Shown here piece by piece: positions 48,405-59,144 of a DNA stretch of 64,000 nt (position 1 is the stretch's first letter; each line of letters starts with the position of its first letter). The DNA is taken from positions 1 through 64,000 of the forward strand of contig JALRME010000012.1 of the NCBI GenBank assembly GCA_026120035.1, written 5' to 3'. Source of the DNA: Coleophoma eucalyptorum. Taxonomy: Eukaryota > Ascomycota > Leotiomycetes > Helotiales > Dermateaceae. The notes beneath the pieces are model-generated. The model had not been told where the DNA came from. It ran no database searches and saw nothing but the letters and a program-made list of their open reading frames with translations. The position numbers were made by a program, and so were the translations under genes.

Positions 48405-49142
48405 GTCTTTAATTTGCGTCTAAAGTCGTGTTGTATGATAATGCTGTTCGTTACGATTTCTGGGCGGTCTGGTTTTTTGGGGGGAGGGGGGGGAAGGGGG
48501 GAGCTGGGACTTTTCTGGACTTGGGATTTTTTTGGACGTTGAAAAATATGCATCATGGGTACATAGCAAAGGATGAGACTTAGGATTTCGTCATAGTGGA
48601 CGTGATGGTAAAGATAGATGGAATAAATTCAAGGCCATTCCTTGGCTTGTAACAACAATGGCTGAAGTATACTTCGTCAAAATTACTGGCAATGACCATG
48701 ATATCATACCCTTTTCGGAGCCAAATTTATCATAAACTTGCTTTTTTTTTGTTTGTGTTGAAGTCCACATGTTTGTTTAGTAAGTAACAGCTGCATCACA
48801 CGATTTGTTAAATCGTTCGCTTCCATATTCACAAAAATAGGCCAGGCGATAAACTTCCTGGACCACGTGATCGAATAATACAGATACAGAATATCAGACC
48901 TGATGAGTGACAATAGGAGAGCTAGCGCATGGAATGGTTGAAATCGAGCCGAGGATGTGGTAGCATTGCATGTGTACATTGCAAGTATGTAATTAATAAC
49001 CTGGCTCCCCACATATAAGTACCGGCGGGTGTGGAAGATTTTCAAGCGACGAGTGGTTTGGAACACAACAAATTTTGATTCGCGAGCATCCATCCAAACC
49101 CACATAGTAACCCCAAAGTTGGTGTGAGCGCCTTGCAAACAT
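48405..49142. other. Intergenic between tandem plus genes
   Basis: 738 bp, 3' flank of the SLM gene and promoter of EFM5. Contains the G-rich tract listed separately. A 158-codon minus ORF (48704-49180) has no family features. Confidence 0.5.
48479..48507 (+). repeat. G-run tract, potential G-quadruplex
   Basis: Four G runs of 6, 8, 6 and 3 bases separated by A, AA and AGCT, about 75 bp after the SLM stop codon and preceded by six T. On the plus strand it satisfies the usual G-quadruplex pattern and would lie in the SLM 3'UTR. Confidence 0.6.
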
Positions 49143-50147
49143 ATGATGGATGATGATGATGAAACCCCGTAAGGTGACATCTTGATCTATGCTGGGAGTG
49201 GCTTCTGACGAACTGAGCACAGTGTCTTGTCGGGCTCAGCCTTGGATGCTTTGAAGGAATTTTATGCCGACCGCGATGCGCGGCAAAAGCAGTTTGAAGA
49301 CCTCAAGGCGGGCGCCGAGGCCAATGCGGCTTTGAGCATGGAGACTTTCGCTGAGGATTGGAATCAATCTCAGTTTTGGGTACGACTTTGGTTGATGTTG
49401 CGATTCTCCTAGAACGTACTAACTCTCTGGTGCGGATGCAAAGTACTCTGACGAGACTGCTACACTACTTGCAGAACAATTGCTCCATGGTGCTGATGGA
49501 TCGACCACCATCGCAGCCGTGTCTGCCCCAAGCGTATTCATACAGCTCAAAAACATTCTGGTCTGGTTCCGAACCCCTTCTATGTCGAGCAAGGTTGATT
49601 AGTTCCAGGCCAAGAGCGGCAAGGCCGACGATGAAAAACCCAAACTTTACCTACTGGAGTTTGATGAGAGGTTCAATGTCTTTCCGGAGTTTGTTTTCTA
49701 CGACTTCAAAACCCCATTGAAGCTACCTGGTGAGTAAAGGCACGTCGTTTTAGAATGCTTTGGTGCTAAGTCATCCATGTAGTAAAAATGAGAGGGACCG
49801 TGGATCACATTATTTGTGATCCACCATTTCTCAGTGAAGAGTGCCAAACAAAAGGTGATATATTAAGCCTACAGGCCTTTGAATTGTGCTAATGTCCATT
49901 AGCGGCAATGACCGTACGATGGCTTTCGAAATGGAGCACCACAGCAAACTCCCTTGAAGCAGAGCAGCGTGCAGCGTCGAAACTCATCGTCTGCACTGGG
50001 GAGCGCATGGAAAAGGTTGTCACGAAGCTGTACCGTCCCCAAGGCCTTGAAACCACAACATTTGAACCTGTCCATAAAAATGGGTTGAGCAATGAGTTCT
50101 TTTGCTATGCAAACTTTGAGTGCGAGCAGTGGAAGTGGAGGTCGTAA
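49143..50147 (+). CDS. EFM5: Protein-lysine N-methyltransferase Efm5 (EEF1AKMT1-like)
   Basis: S-adenosylmethionine-dependent enzyme that trimethylates a lysine of elongation factor eEF1A; formerly annotated as an N6-adenine DNA methylase. Six exons (49143-49168, 49223-49379, 49444-49560, 49609-49729, 49783-49854, 49903-50147) give 245 residues; yeast Efm5 has 248. The first exon is only 26 nt (MMDDDDETP), and without it the frame has no ATG. Family blocks: SALDALKEFYADRDARQKQF, FAEDWNQSQFWYSDETATLL, AVSAPSVFIQLKN, YLLEFDERFNVFPEFVFYDF, the DPPF catalytic motif in VDHIICDPPFLSEECQTK, IVCTGERMEKVVTKLYRPQG and GLSNEFFCYANFECEQWKWR. Converges on the LACTB2-like gene with 118 bp between stops. 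Confidence 0.95.
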
Positions 50148-50265
50148 GGTTAGTGACCAACAATTAACAAGAGAATATAACTATTTTCCGGTTCCATTCT
50201 TCTTTCGAGCCATGGGAAGTAACCATAGCTTCGAGGCTCTATCTTCAGAAACCCTCATCAATACA

Positions 50266-51253
50266 TTACAATACAGCACGATTATTTATCCGCCACTTCG
50301 ATGTTTCAGGAACCTCGCTGACCTTGTCCTCTGCCTGCAGCTTCCAGAGAACCTGCATGACACCGCCATGAGCTGGTAGGTGCAGATTCTCTGGGACGTC
50401 TTTATATATCACCTTGACGATGTCAATGGATGCCCAGGCTTCTGGCTCGCCAGCTAATATCTCGATTCCCGGTGATGACCTCGAGGATCTCAATACCTGT
50501 AGCACTTGATCCTCGCGTTGTTGTCTATGCCGTATGTATTCCACTATCTTGCTCGGTCCATCCTCAACTGCAGCTCCGTGCCCTGGGTAAGCTCGACCTT
50601 TAAATTGACCTTTCATGTTGTCGAGACTGCTCAGGTACAGTGCAAGATCTTCGAACACAGCAGTTCCATGCCCGAGAACATTGTCTCCTGTGAACATCGC
50701 ATCTTCCTCTTGGAGGACAAAGGCCATGTGGTCATTGGTATGACCAGGCGAAAAGAGGGAGCGTATTGTGGCACCTTGTACCTGGAATTCTTGCCCGTCT
50801 TGGATATCTAGCAAGCCTTCACTTGGCTGGTGCTTGTAAATCTTTGTCTTTGGTGAAAAAGCGATTAAATCCTTGATCCCTCCAGTATGATCATGATGCC
50901 AATGAGTTATAACGGCTGTTTCAACCTCTGCTTTTTCACTTGCTAGTGTATCTATGAGGGCTTTGATCCAAGCTGGTTTACCTTCTCCAGTATCAATCAA
51001 AAGGCGTCGAGGCCCCGTACCAAGTACATAGGTATTAGTTCCTGCACGTAACAAGTCCATTAGAAGCGGGTTCATTTAAAGACTTTAGCGTTTAAATTTT
51101 CACCTTGTAGCGTAAACTGCACAGCTGAAGTTAGAAAAAGTCTCGCCCGAGGTGTAGATGTTTGCCTACCTTTCCGGGATTTCCTCCCAAAATTCGAATG
51201 ACCGAGGGACTCAGTCTTTCGATGTCAGGTAAGTTTGTGAGTTGAGTAGCCAT
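50266..51253 (-). CDS. LACTB2-like metallo-beta-lactamase-fold hydrolase
   Basis: Metallo-beta-lactamase superfamily protein. Three exons (51253-51170, 51116-51104, 51041-50266) give 290 residues; the middle exon is just 13 nt. The metal motif is THWHHDHTGG (HxHxDH) and later ligands are in SPGHTNDHMAF, FTGDNVLGHGTAVFED and YPGHGAAVEDG. The C-terminal helical part (IVEYIRHRQQREDQVLQVL) with LHLPAHGGVMQVLWKL is typical of LACTB2, a mitochondrial single-strand endoribonuclease in animals. Related fungal proteins are thioesterases in polyketide clusters, but no polyketide synthase is near, so a LACTB2-like role is the better inference. Confidence 0.87.
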
Positions 51254-51730
51254 CTTCCTTATCGATGCTTGCATAGTATCTGCATCGGCATCAGTGAAGC
51301 TGGTAGCTAAGGTCGAGTGAGCAGCGAAGGACTAGATGTCGGGTAGAACTGCAGGCGTTCATCAACCGAGGCATGCAAAATGATGACCAAAGATTCGGCT
51401 TTCGTGTGAATGTTAGCAGAACTACCAAACGCAGAAACAATTCCAAAAAATTGTTGTAGATAACAGTAGTATGGGTAGTCAGGCAAAGTCAGACCATAGT
51501 AAACTGCAAGAAAACAATGATTATGGCAAGGGAAAGGCAGATGCCAGAATCATTTGGATTAGGAAAGCGCAATTACCTATCAGGCGACCCGACCGCCTTC
51601 GCGCATTCGGCAGAAATAAGCAAGTCCAAGCAACGCACAACTCGACATCCCACGCCCTCGACTTCTTTGATGAGCCTTGGTCTACTAGGTCACCACAATC
51701 TCGTAGGAATATTCGGGTAGATGATGCATC
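51254..51730. other. Divergent LACTB2-like/UBP8 intergenic
   Basis: 477 bp containing both promoters. No specific element recognised. Confidence 0.5.
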
Positions 51731-53747
51731 ATGGGCTCTTCGAGACCAACAACACCTGCTTCACCCAAGATGGCGAGAGTCAAATCTCCCCAACCCGGTA
51801 TGCCACTGTATGGCTGTGGTAAGGAAGACACGCGACAACCAACTCACCATCTACTGACATTGGCTACCAGAACATCTGCAAATGTTTTTGCAGGAGCCCG
51901 AACGAATGCAGAATACTATCCAGCACTATAAAAACTGCTTACGCGTTATCTTCGACAACACCCCTATCGTCCCGCAAACCTCCAAAACCGTTAAAGGACA
52001 TGCCTTGACCTCACTCACGCCCAATTACCTTTGTCTGCAATGCACTACTACCACTACTGGGCAAGACCGTACAAGCCATGGCACTGAGACCAAGCACCGA
52101 TTCTGTATGGTAGTTATACGGTCTTTCGAAAACTAGATACTGATTGTGTACAGACGTGGAGTCGAAAACCGGAAGCTTGTTCTGCCAGATGTGCGATGAC
52201 TTCATCTTTGATCCCACCTTAGAAGAGCTGCGCATGAGGAAATTTGGCACAGGGTCGTTTTCTAGTAAGCAAAGTATGATCCCATACGTGCAGTTTCATT
52301 TGCAATGAGGACCGCGCAAGGCGCCTCCCTGATCGACAAGTTCAATGGTCTCGCCCATCTTATCATTGGTTGGCGTGCATTCTGTTTTGCCGCAACAAAT
52401 GGGCTTCAATAGAAAATCTTAGATTTTTGAACTACTCAATACTGATAACACCCGTACAGCTCGAAAGCGGAAACACGAGGAGCTTTTTACTGGCACCGAC
52501 AAAGAGGACCCAAACATTGCAACAAATACAACCGAAGCGTCTTGCCGTGCAAGCGGAGTCCGCGGAATATACAATATGGGGGCGACATGCTATATGAATG
52601 TGATTCTTCAGAGCTTTGTGCACAATCCCCTCCTGAGGAATTTTTACCTAAGCGACGGTCATCAGGGTAGTGACTGTAGCTATAAGAACTGTATGAGTTG
52701 TGCGATGGATGATATGTTCCAGAACTTTTATGCCGAAGAAACCACAACGGGTTATTCTGCATCGAATATCCTCGCAAGCTTTTGGCTCTCAAAACGCAAA
52801 GCTTATGAGGAACTGGCAAGTAATAAGGAGCAAGACGCTCACGAGTTCTTCCAATTCTTGACGGAAGAACTTCACGAGATCAATGGTGCAGGAAGACCGT
52901 CTAGTGTTGAGGATAGTCCTGCGTCGAAGCGGATGAAGAACGGTACGGAGCAGGGATGCAACTGCATTGTTCATCAAACGTTCTACGGCAAGCTGCAAAG
53001 CACCATCACATGTCAGAGCTGCGGCGATGTTAACACATCGGTCCAAAGCTTTCTCGACCTCAGTCTGGGTCTGGAACTGCTGTCAAAGAAGAAGAATGTG
53101 AAGGGCGGCTTGACCAAAGGGGCACCGTTAACATTACAGAAGTGTTTAGATGAGGAGTACATCCGACCTGAGAAGTGCGAGTATAGCTGCCACAACTGTG
53201 ATACTCAAGAGGCTAAGAAGCAACTGAGCATCAAGCGGCTGCCCAACGTACTTTGCATTCAGCTGAAGGCAAGTAATGGATGAGCAATCTTGGGTGTTGT
53301 CGCTAACACGTTCACCTCTAGCGGTTCAAACAAGGAAGTTCTGTTGCTTCCAAGATTGATACTAAAGTCTCGTTTCCCTTGAAACTTAATATGTTACCAT
53401 ATACCAATCGTGCGAGGAGTCAAGATACGCGACAAAACTACGAGCTAGCCAGATCCTGCACATACGAACTGCAAAGTGTGGTTGTGCATGTTGGCAATCT
53501 CGAAACTGGTAAGACTGGCCTTATGAGCATTCCGATTCTATACTGACTCTACAGGCCACTATGTTTCATACTCTCGTGTTGGAAACCAGGTGAGTAATCG
53601 AAGCGTTTCCCAGCGGCCTTGAAAATTGGCTAATTTCTGGCAAAGTGGTTCAAATTCAATGACCATAACGTAACTCTAGCATCCAAGTCGCAAGTATTGA
53701 ACGAGCAAGCATTTCTTCTTTTTTATGTGATCCAGTCACTAGCATAG
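51731..53747 (+). CDS. UBP8: SAGA deubiquitinase Ubp8
   Basis: Catalytic subunit of the SAGA deubiquitinating module, which removes ubiquitin from H2B during transcription. Seven exons (51731-51818, 51871-52104, 52154-52264, 52460-53268, 53322-53508, 53555-53589, 53646-53747) give 521 residues. A ZnF-UBP domain comes first (YGCEHLQ over the first intron, NYLCLQCTTTTTGQ, HRFYVESKTGSLFCQMCDDF). The USP domain has the Cys box NMGATCYMNVILQSF (Cys188), the QD motif SNKEQDAHEFFQFL, two structural CxxC pairs (TCQSCGDV, YSCHNCDT), LCIQLKRFKQGS and the His box GHYVSYSRVGNQWFKFNDHN. The intron inside QLK/RFK has a GC donor (GCAAGT at 53269) and a perfect CTAAC branch site. The third intron is long (195 nt). 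Confidence 0.95.
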
Positions 53748-55756
53748 CTTTCGCGGGGAAATAAAACGAGGATGATGGGTAAAATAATGGAAAGGCAGGC
53801 ATGGCATTGCCAAGGCGTTTGGCAGCGAGTATCATATGTACCTATACCCATGGCTTAAATCGACATGGGTTTGAATAATGATGAATCAAGAGGAAAGCGC
53901 TGTGCCGTGGGTGATGTTGATGGCCTACGCCCCGCGACGGACAGACGTGGCAGGGGCCAGTGATTTATAACGCACGTATGCGGTTGGCTTTATATCTAAT
54001 CCATCTCCGTAGCCGACTTTCAAATGTCATTGACCTCGACCAACATACGTGTAGTTGTGGGTGTAAGTATAACGGAAGGGTACTAATATTGTGGGGGCAA
54101 GAACCGCGAGGAAGGTAAGTAAGTATGAAGCAGAAGCAGTAAGAATGGAATTTATTCGGGTGGGATGAAGTCTATTCTAGCGACCGAGTCAATGGAAACG
54201 CGAGCTAGCTAAAATACAGTATCTGCGTTAGAAAGAGCTTGAGCTTAGATAACAAGATCTTCCGTGTAGCTTATTAGCTGCCGGGTTAAGGAGAAGTGGG
54301 AAAGGCAGTTTTTGAAGTCTTGCAACTCATCCGATGGAAGGCTAGGGGAATGAAAGAGAAAGAAGGAAAGAAAAAGGAAGAGGGAAGAAAGAAAAAACGA
54401 TGAGGTGCAAACAAGCAAGCAAGCGGGTGTTTCTGAAAAAGAAGATATGCCTGCGCTCTTTCTCACGAGTCTGGTTGCTCATTTTTTCTTCTCTTTCTTT
54501 CTTTCTTTCCGGCGGTCACCTCATTTTCAGGTCATCATTAGGTTTCCATGTGGGGATAGGATGTAGCATCCGCGCTTACCGAGTTCCATGGGTTGGTACA
54601 ACTTGCGGTATACCTGAGGTACACATCATCAATCACCTAGTAGGGACAGAAAGAGAGAGAGAGAGAGAGGAAAATATAGCAAGGATGTAGTGGTCATCAC
54701 TTAGCTAATGAACGCCGGAAAGCGGTATCAAAGAGAGAAAAGAGGCGGGCGGGGGCAGAAGAAAATTTATTATCCCATCGCTAGGGACGAGTAGAGAGAT
54801 GCTTTGCGGCTAGAATATAGTGAAGTGGGTTGACGATGGCTGGAAAGTCCGATGATGAGGGTTGTGGTCGATCGATCGTCCTTGGCTAACGGGTACGGGA
54901 CTGCACGGCACTGGATTGATTACACAGCAGCAGCACCCACCGAGCCTCGCCATGCCATGTGGTTTGTGTTCTTGGACTGCATGGATGGAAATGCATTTGC
55001 TCTACTACGTGGTGGTATGAGTGGGTCGGAGTTAGGATGGTTTCAACCCCCGAGCGTGCGAGCCAACAAATTGACTCTTTACGGAGTATTCGACAGGAGT
55101 TTGGGTCAGAAAGAGGAGATGTTTGGGCAACTGGGCTCCGCAGTGCAGCAGCCGTGTAAGGCGAAGACGGCGGCGAGCAAAGTCGGCTGATTCAAAACAC
55201 CGGCACATGGAGGGGGGGGGGAGTAATACTGACAGGATTGGCATGTTTATTGCAGGCAGGCATGTTGGTATATCTTCACTCAATCCAGGACTTTGCCAAG
55301 AAACCTGTGCATACGGCACGCCTTGGATGCCGTCTTCCGTCCTATCCTTTGGCTGGCCCTCCCAACAATCATGCTCGACGCCCGCAAGCCACCAGCTGCG
55401 GCTTTGACTTGCATCACCGATCGCGCTTTCTTTATCTGCTGATTTTCACACCGTTTTCCCATAGAGGGGCAGGAGGTGTGGTCCGGTGCTGACTTACATG
55501 GGAGCTATTGGAGCTTGAGATGGTGGTGACGGCGGTTGCGAAGGAGATGGGGTTGTGAGTTTGGGGGGGGGGGACTACAGAATGCGATGCATCCGAAGTA
55601 CAGGATAGAGCATACTGGATTGTTTCGCAAGGATGCATGAGCCAGACGGAAACTGACGCCAGCAGAAAACGGAGTCATAATGATGGCATGGCATTGAGCA
55701 TCTTACGTTGGTGACGACTATAAAGTTGAGGCTGGAAACGACGACGGACGGTCAGG

Positions 55757-55813
55757 AAGGTAGGGATAAGTAGGGTAGGGATACGTAGGTAGGTAGGTAG
55801 GTAGGTAAGTAGG
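55757..55813. repeat. (TAGG)n microsatellite
   Basis: Imperfect then perfect TAGG units (pure from about 55785 to 55807), complementary to the CCTA array about 650 bp to the right. Confidence 0.85.
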
Positions 55814-56401
55814 GCAGATGACTGGGTAGGCAACAAAAGTCCGCCCAGTGCCGTCCCGGAGGGGTAGTAGTCGATGGGAGTAGTTACAAACGTCCGTAAT
55901 AATGTAGTAGAATTAGGTGTAGTTAGAGTGAGTATGTAGTACAGTAGGGTAAGCTGTCGCAAGCACCGAGGAGCTGTCTCCGCAAGTACCGGGAACTTCG
56001 GCAGCAGGGATGGCGGATGGTTGTGTGGTGGGCCAATGGCCGCGCGAGGCTTTTGGCGCCGCAGTCTCGACGTTCGACTCGCAGCCGGACCCAAGATGAC
56101 ATGGCTCAGCCTTGTCGTCCAGCGTGGTCCGTGGTCGGTGGTCTGTGGTTGATTTTCTTGTCGTTCCCTGCTGTGGGTGTGGTCTGTAGGTAGTACTATC
56201 CTGTATGTCGTACGGATGCAGCACCCTTACCGTACCTTCTTCGGTCAGTCCCGCCTGAGCCGTCTGTACCGGAGAGATGTACACCGGACGGCCTGCGTTG
56301 TTCGTGGTCTGCATTCCATCCTCAGCACAGCACAGTGCAGTGCAGTTACAGTGCAGTTACCCTATTCCTCAACTGCTTGCGGTGCGGCTTCAAGCTCTAC
56401 G

Positions 56402-56522
56402 GCACTCACTCACTCACTCATTTACTTATCTACGTACTTACTTATTTACCTACCTACCTACCTACCTACCTACCTACCTACCTACCTACCTATCCATCTA
56501 TCTCCTACCTATCTTCCTACCC
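56402..56522. repeat. (CCTA)n and related tetranucleotide microsatellite
   Basis: Begins with CACT units, passes through ACTT/ATTT variants, and becomes a pure CCTA array at about 56444-56493. Confidence 0.9.
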
Positions 56523-56872
56523 TCCACCAACCCCAACTCCCAAGCTTTCTGACATAAGACAAGACAATGGCCGAGACTGAGACTGAGAAGCACTGGACTC
56601 CTCGTCGCCCTTACTCTCACCCTCACCCTCACCTGCTCGGATTCTCGGCCTGTGCCAAGAAACCAGCCAGGCAGGCCATTCATTTGCAGCATTACTCATT
56701 CAACCACTCCCGATGAAGCCACTGCACCAGCACCAGCAACCAACTCCAGCACCTGCTGCTGCTACCTGTCTTAACCCTGGCTGCCTGACCGACTTCTCCA
56801 TGCACGGTCCAAACTGCCCAAACTCCGAACTGACCTGACCTGACCGGACCGAGACCAGATCAGACCAACGTC

Positions 56873-57106
56873 ATGCCGCCCTCACAGTTGCTTCTTTTTT
56901 TTCCCCTTCTGCCTTTGCCAGCTCCCCCGGCCCATGCTTCTCACCTTGCACCTTATTTATCACCTATCCGCGCGCTTCTTTATTACCTTTATCCTTTTCC
57001 CTCCCGTGCCCTCCCTCAGCTCTCTTCCTCTTACTCTGCAGCTGCTTCTACCTGCCGCCGAAACTGTCTTTCTGGCGCCCATTACCTTCCCCACAAACCT
57101 TCATGA
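56873..57106 (+). promoter_or_regulatory. Upstream ORF overlapping the YTP1 start
   Basis: A 77-codon ORF begins at 56873 and its TGA (57104-57106) overlaps the YTP1 ATG (57103-57105) as ATGA. A second upstream ATG at 56934 opens another frame that runs to 57182, past the YTP1 start. The encoded peptides are Ser/Pro/Leu-rich and not protein-like. If the transcript starts upstream of these ATGs, they would limit YTP1 translation. Confidence 0.4.
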
Positions 57107-59144
57107 AGCCCTCAATAGCCCTTTCTCCTGCCTTCACCGGCATCGCCCTTCTAGCTCTGGTTGCCGTCGCTCGCAGTCATGAAGATCACCCTGCGGCTTC
57201 CGAAGCTGAGGACATGGCCATGAGCATGGGCGCTGCTGAGTCGGCGTCTTCTCCGGTGCCTTCTGCCACCGCTGATGCTACCCATTATTATCAACTCCAG
57301 GAATACTCCAGCTTGCTCTTGGCGCATATCCTGCTCATGACGATAGGTTGGGTGTTCGTACTTCCAGTTGGTGAGTAGTTCGGAAGTCAACCGCTCTGAG
57401 CCCTACTAACCGTGCCCCCAGGTGTAATGCTCTCCATCGCTCGCTCGCGCTTCAGTCTACTTGCACAGTTCGCCTTCCTCGTCCTCAACTCCGTCGCCGT
57501 CTTTCTCATCACCATCTACAATGCCAAAACTCCCGATTTGTATCCCAATAACGCGCATCACAAGCTGGGTTGGTTATTGACATGGGTTGTCAGCGCACAG
57601 GTGGTGATGGCGGTGATTAGTAGGTATACTGGGCGCAAGGATGGCAAGCCCGATACGCCTTTAGAGGAGCGCGAAAGCTTTATTCCGGTATCTACCTCGG
57701 CCATGGCAGAGCACCAGCGTATACACGATCTACGAAGTGGTCATTTCCGCTTCTCGAATGATAGCGGCCAAGGCACGGAGCCCAATACTGAGTCTCTCAG
57801 AAGCCAGTCAATCTCCTCTGGAAATGGAGAGGAGGAAAATCTGACTGACATTCGTCGAGAATACGAAGACGAATCCTTTCACCAAGTCGAAAAGCCCGGA
57901 ATCTTGCGCGGCAGCCGGATGGACCGCTTCTTATCCAAGAAGCTTCCCGGTCTACTATCCTCCCGTGCCTTGCAAGCATTTCACTTGATCTACGATGCCA
58001 TTGATCGTTTGATCCTGATTCTGGGGTTTGTCGCGTTGATGACCGGCTGGATCACATATAGTGGTATCTTTGTAAGCATCGAGCCCAAATTTAACTAGAA
58101 AGCACACTAACCTCCGCTGAGATGGGGCAAGAGGTCTTCAGTGGTCTCGCACATTTTATAAAAGGTGGCGTCTTCTTCTGGTACGGAATCTTGACTCTTG
58201 GGAGGTGGGCTGGCTCCTTTGCGGATCTCGGCTGGGTGAGTACAAAATATCCGTCGCTTAACTTATCGGGAAGTGGCTACTAATATTCGTTTAGGCGTGG
58301 AACATCAAACCTACCAAGGCACAGAAGGCGAATCGACCATCTGCGGAATTCGTCGAGAGCTTTCTCATCTTCTTTTACGGCTCTACCAATGTATTTCTCG
58401 AACATCTGGCGGCCTGGGGAAAAGAATGGTCCCCACAGGATCTCGAGCACATATCCATCACGATCATGTTCATTGGAGGAGGATTGGTGAGTCCCATTAT
58501 CATTGAAGGAGTATGGACTGCGAGACTAACAAGTACCAGTGCGGTATGTTGATCGAATCGCATGGGATCCGTAACCTGCTGAATGCTACCGTGTCGCAAT
58601 CACCAAGCCCAGTGCATCTCCAGTTCTCATCGGATGACAATATACTCTTGGAGCAGCCGAAGAGCTACAGAATCTCAATGAACCCACTTCCGGCTCTGAT
58701 CGTTTTGCTGTTGGGATTGATGATGAGCTCACATCACCAGCACTCGATGATTTCATCCATGGTCCACAAGCAATGGGGCAATCTCTTAGTGGGTGCAGCT
58801 TTTGCTCGCGCCCTTACCTACATAATCTTCTATCTCGCACCACCAACCTCGATTTTCCCAGGAAGGCCACCTTCTGAGTTGATTACCGCCTTCTGCTTGA
58901 TGGCAGGAGGTACTATTTTCATGACTAGCGTAGGTGTCTCCGTACCTCATCGATTAACTTTGCTAACATGGACCAAAAGGCCAAAGACACAGTTGCCATC
59001 ATCGAGAATAACGACCTGGATGCCATGTTCATCTTTACTGTTACTATGGGAATTATCACGTTCCTCATGGCCTGGATTGTGCTGGTCATCGCCATAAAAG
59101 GCTGGGCTGTACGAAAGGAGCGAAGATCGACTTTTGCGTATTAA
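57103..59144 (+). CDS. Ytp1-like multi-pass membrane protein
   Basis: Homologue of yeast YTP1, a membrane protein of unknown function whose fungal relatives carry an N-terminal DUF2427 segment and a C-terminal Ytp1 domain. Six exons (57103-57370, 57422-58071, 58122-58235, 58295-58486, 58540-58929, 58980-59144) give 592 residues. A signal peptide (SIALSPAFTGIALLALVAVA) precedes a His-containing lumenal stretch. Hydrophobic spans: LLLAHILLMTIGWVFVLPV, FAFLVLNSVAVFLITIY, LTWVVSAQVVMAVI, LILILGFVALMTGWITY, then in the Ytp1 domain GLAHFIKGGVFFWYGILTLG, AEFVESFLIFFYGSTNVFLE, ISITIMFIGGGLCGM, LPALIVLLLGLMMSSHHQHS and FIFTVTMGIITFLMAWIVLV. Conserved histidines in HLAAWG and SSHHQHS suggest metal binding, but this is inference. 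Confidence 0.9.

Larger units (their letters stand above)
53748..57102. other. 3.35-kb gene-free, low-complexity region before YTP1
   Basis: The largest gene-free stretch in the right part of the window. It contains microsatellites (listed separately), a GA repeat near 54650-54670, TTTC repeats near 54495, two poly-G runs (about 55210 and 55562) and a GTGGTCGGTGGTC motif near 56130. ORFs on both strands (for example 54852-55190 plus, 55913-56314 minus) are driven by repeats and show no family features. It probably contains a long YTP1 promoter/leader; a non-coding RNA cannot be excluded. Confidence 0.5.

Noticed and set aside
38506..51253. Possible secondary-metabolite cluster (P450 plus metallo-beta-lactamase-fold protein)
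   Set aside because: The genes are about 10 kb apart, separated by housekeeping genes, and no synthase or transporter is present.
54852..55190. 112-codon plus ORF in the YTP1 upstream region
   Set aside because: Sits in low-complexity DNA, overlaps equally long ORFs on the other strand and has no recognisable domain.
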